This document shows, one piece after another, positions 5,020 through 6,569 of a stretch of DNA of 6,569 bases (position 1 is the first letter of the stretch; the number at the start of each line of letters is the position of its first letter). The notes beneath the pieces were generated by a model. It saw only the letters and a program-made list of their open reading frames with translations, did not search any database and was not told the DNA's origin. The DNA comes from S139-23 sp047639315. Its GTDB lineage: Bacteria; Planctomycetota; GCA-002687715; DRQF01. The translations under genes were made by a program, and so were the position numbers. The stretch spans positions 1-6,569 of the forward strand of contig JBLINQ010000222.1 in assembly GCA_047639315.1 (NCBI GenBank). The letters run 5' to 3'.

Positions 5020-6569
5020 ATGCGTTTCGTGTTTGCCAATCCCTTCTTGCTCCTCTTCCTTCTGGTCGTGCCGACAGCAGCGGGCCAATCGAAATCCATC
5101 GATTTTAATCGTGACATTCGCCCCTTGTTGTCCAAGAACTGCTTTTCGTGTCACGGCCCTGACGCCGGACATCGCAAAGCTGACCTCCGCTTGGATCTTC
5201 ACGACAATGTCATCAGTAAAAGAGACGGCTATCAAGTCGTCGTGCCAGGAGACCCCGAAGAAAGCGAACTCTTCTTGCGAGTCATCAGCGAAGATTCCAG
5301 CGAACTCATGCCACCCAAGAAATCAGGGAAAGCGCTGAGCAAAGAGCAGATTGAATTATTGAAAAGGTGGATCTCGGAAGGCGCTCCCTATGCCGAACAC
5401 TGGAGTTTCGTCAAGCCGACCGACACCCCGCCAAACCCGACTCTAAACAAGACGTGGGCGCGCTCTCATCTTGATCGTTACGTCTTAGCCAAACTGGAAA
5501 CGAGAAAACTGCAGCCGGCACCTGAGGCTGATCGTTACACGCTCATTCGACGTTTGTACTTAGATGTCATTGGCCTACCGCCGAGTCCAGAAGAAGTTCG
5601 ACAATTCGTTGATGACAAGAGCCCGACGGCATACAGCGATCTCATTGATAAATTATTGGCTTTGCCTACCTACGGTGAGCATTGGGCCCGCGTTTGGCTC
5701 GACCTCGCGCGTTACGCTGACTCCACAGGATTCGGATCTGATCCGCCACGTACGATATGGCGCTATCGTGATTGGGTCATTGAAGCGCTCAACGCCAACA
5801 TGCCTTTCGATCAGTTCTCAGTCGAACAATTGGCCGGTGATCTGCTGCCGAAGCCCTCAACAAACCAAAGACTCGCGACCGCCTTTCATCGCAATACGAT
5901 GACCAATACTGAGGGCGGAACTGACGACGAAGAATTTCGCATTGCCGCCGTGAAAGATCGGGCAGAAACAACGATGCAAGTATGGATGGGCCTCACCTTG
6001 CGTTGCGCCAATTGCCACGATCATAAGTTCGACCCTCTGCCTCAGGCCGATTACTACCGCATGTTCGCCTTCTTCAACCAAACGGCAGACAGCGACAAGA
6101 TTGGTGATGCTCCACGTATTGAGACGCCAACGCGAGAACAAACCAAGAAGATCAACAGGTTGAGATCAGAACTGACGGAATTAGAATCGGAGTTGATGAG
6201 TCCCACGACTGCCGTCGAAGAGGCCCAACAAGAATGGGAAAAGAATGCCTCAGGCAAGTCACAGTGGCGGTCTGTCCGATTCGATTCTCTTGCCACTCAG
6301 AGCAAAGCCAAGCTACGCACGCTTGATGACGATTCCGTTTTGGCTACAGGCCCAGTGCCGTTGACAGACACTTACGTCGCGTGGGCGGAGAAGTCGCCCG
6401 GCCCGATTCGTGGAATTCGCCTCGAGTTACTACCCCATCCGAGCTTGGCAAGTGGCGGTTTGAGCCGTGCTCGCAGGAACAGCAACATTGTCCTGAACCA
6501 CCTCGAATTGACGGTCGACTTCTCGCAAGTCAAGAAAATGCCGGGGCGCTATGTTCGCATCGATTTGCC
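5020..6569 (+). CDS. PSCyt1-PSCyt2 (DUF1549) planctomycete cytochrome c protein, 3' partial
   Basis: The reading frame is open from ATG at 5020 to the window edge (516 complete codons, no stop seen). Residues 1-22 are a signal peptide ending PTAAGQ. PSCyt1 spans about 27-123, with a haem-binding CFSCH (41-45) preceded by the usual RDIRPLLSKNC phrase. MPPKK at 97-101 supplies the likely axial Met97. PSCyt2/DUF1549 spans about 148-357: HLDRYVLAKLE (150-160), RRLYLDVIGLPPSPEE, and a second CANCHDHKFDP block (329-339). A short coiled coil (about 372-393) and a beta-rich insert follow, including GIRLELLPHPSLASGG, commonly found before PSD1/DUF1553. PSD1 itself should lie past the right edge; full members are usually about 800-1100 residues. 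The protein is exported and probably carries c-type haem. Its reaction is unknown, though relatives are often encoded beside DUF1501 proteins or sulfatases and are suspected of roles in polysaccharide breakdown. No strong RBS is seen; the start is chosen because it gives an intact signal peptide. Confidence 0.95.
   Translation, partial: MRFVFANPFLLLFLLVVPTAAGQSKSIDFNRDIRPLLSKNCFSCHGPDAGHRKADLRLDLHDNVISKRDGYQVVVPGDPEESELFLRVISEDSSELMPPKKSGKALSKEQIELLKRWISEGAPYAEHWSFVKPTDTPPNPTLNKTWARSHLDRYVLAKLETRKLQPAPEADRYTLIRRLYLDVIGLPPSPEEVRQFVDDKSPTAYSDLIDKLLALPTYGEHWARVWLDLARYADSTGFGSDPPRTIWRYRDWVIEALNANMPFDQFSVEQLAGDLLPKPSTNQRLATAFHRNTMTNTEGGTDDEEFRIAAVKDRAETTMQVWMGLTLRCANCHDHKFDPLPQADYYRMFAFFNQTADSDKIGDAPRIETPTREQTKKINRLRSELTELESELMSPTTAVEEAQQEWEKNASGKSQWRSVRFDSLATQSKAKLRTLDDDSVLATGPVPLTDTYVAWAEKSPGPIRGIRLELLPHPSLASGGLSRARRNSNIVLNHLELTVDFSQVKKMPGRYVRIDL

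Noticed and set aside
5033..5338. Plus-strand frames at 5033-5338 and 5564-5902 and minus-strand frames at 4990-5235 and 5789-6296
   Set aside because: They overlap the PSCyt1-PSCyt2 coding frame, which carries recognisable domains over its full visible length.

Overview
The window most likely comes from a member of the Planctomycetota. The strongest evidence is the partial gene at the right edge. It carries the PSCyt1 (planctomycete cytochrome c) and PSCyt2 (DUF1549) modules in the usual order, an architecture greatly expanded in this phylum and also found in some Verrucomicrobia and relatives. A large secreted FG-GAP/VCBS-repeat protein, moderate GC content and the lack of strong Shine-Dalgarno sites all fit. 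Genus cannot be resolved from the sequence.

Layout. (1) 61-2643, minus strand: an 860-residue exported protein with 14 calcium-loop (DxDxDG-type) repeats and a separate C-terminal domain of about 120 residues. (2) 2644-2926: a divergent intergenic region of 283 bp with no convincing gene. It holds a candidate plus-strand promoter and a small cluster of GAGTC/GACTC repeats in front of the minus-strand gene. (3) 2927-4893, plus strand: a two-gene unit with a 4-bp ATGA overlap. The first gene encodes a small protein with an N-terminal signal or anchor. The second encodes a polytopic membrane protein resembling GT-C (PMT/ArnT-like) glycosyltransferases. (4) 4894-5019: a short spacer with an 8-bp inverted repeat. 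(5) 5020 to the right edge, plus strand: the PSCyt1/PSCyt2 protein, cut by the window before its expected PSD1 (DUF1553) domain.

How the genes relate. Genes 2 and 3 are almost certainly co-transcribed and translationally coupled, and probably act together at the inner membrane on a lipid-linked sugar. The other two genes encode exported proteins: a calcium-binding beta-propeller protein and a predicted c-type haem protein. Nothing in the sequence ties them to the glycosyltransferase unit beyond proximity. I found no RNA gene, CRISPR array, insertion sequence or phage element. The region reads as ordinary planctomycete chromosome. The points most worth checking are the 14-repeat (2 x 7) architecture and the small partner of the GT-C protein.
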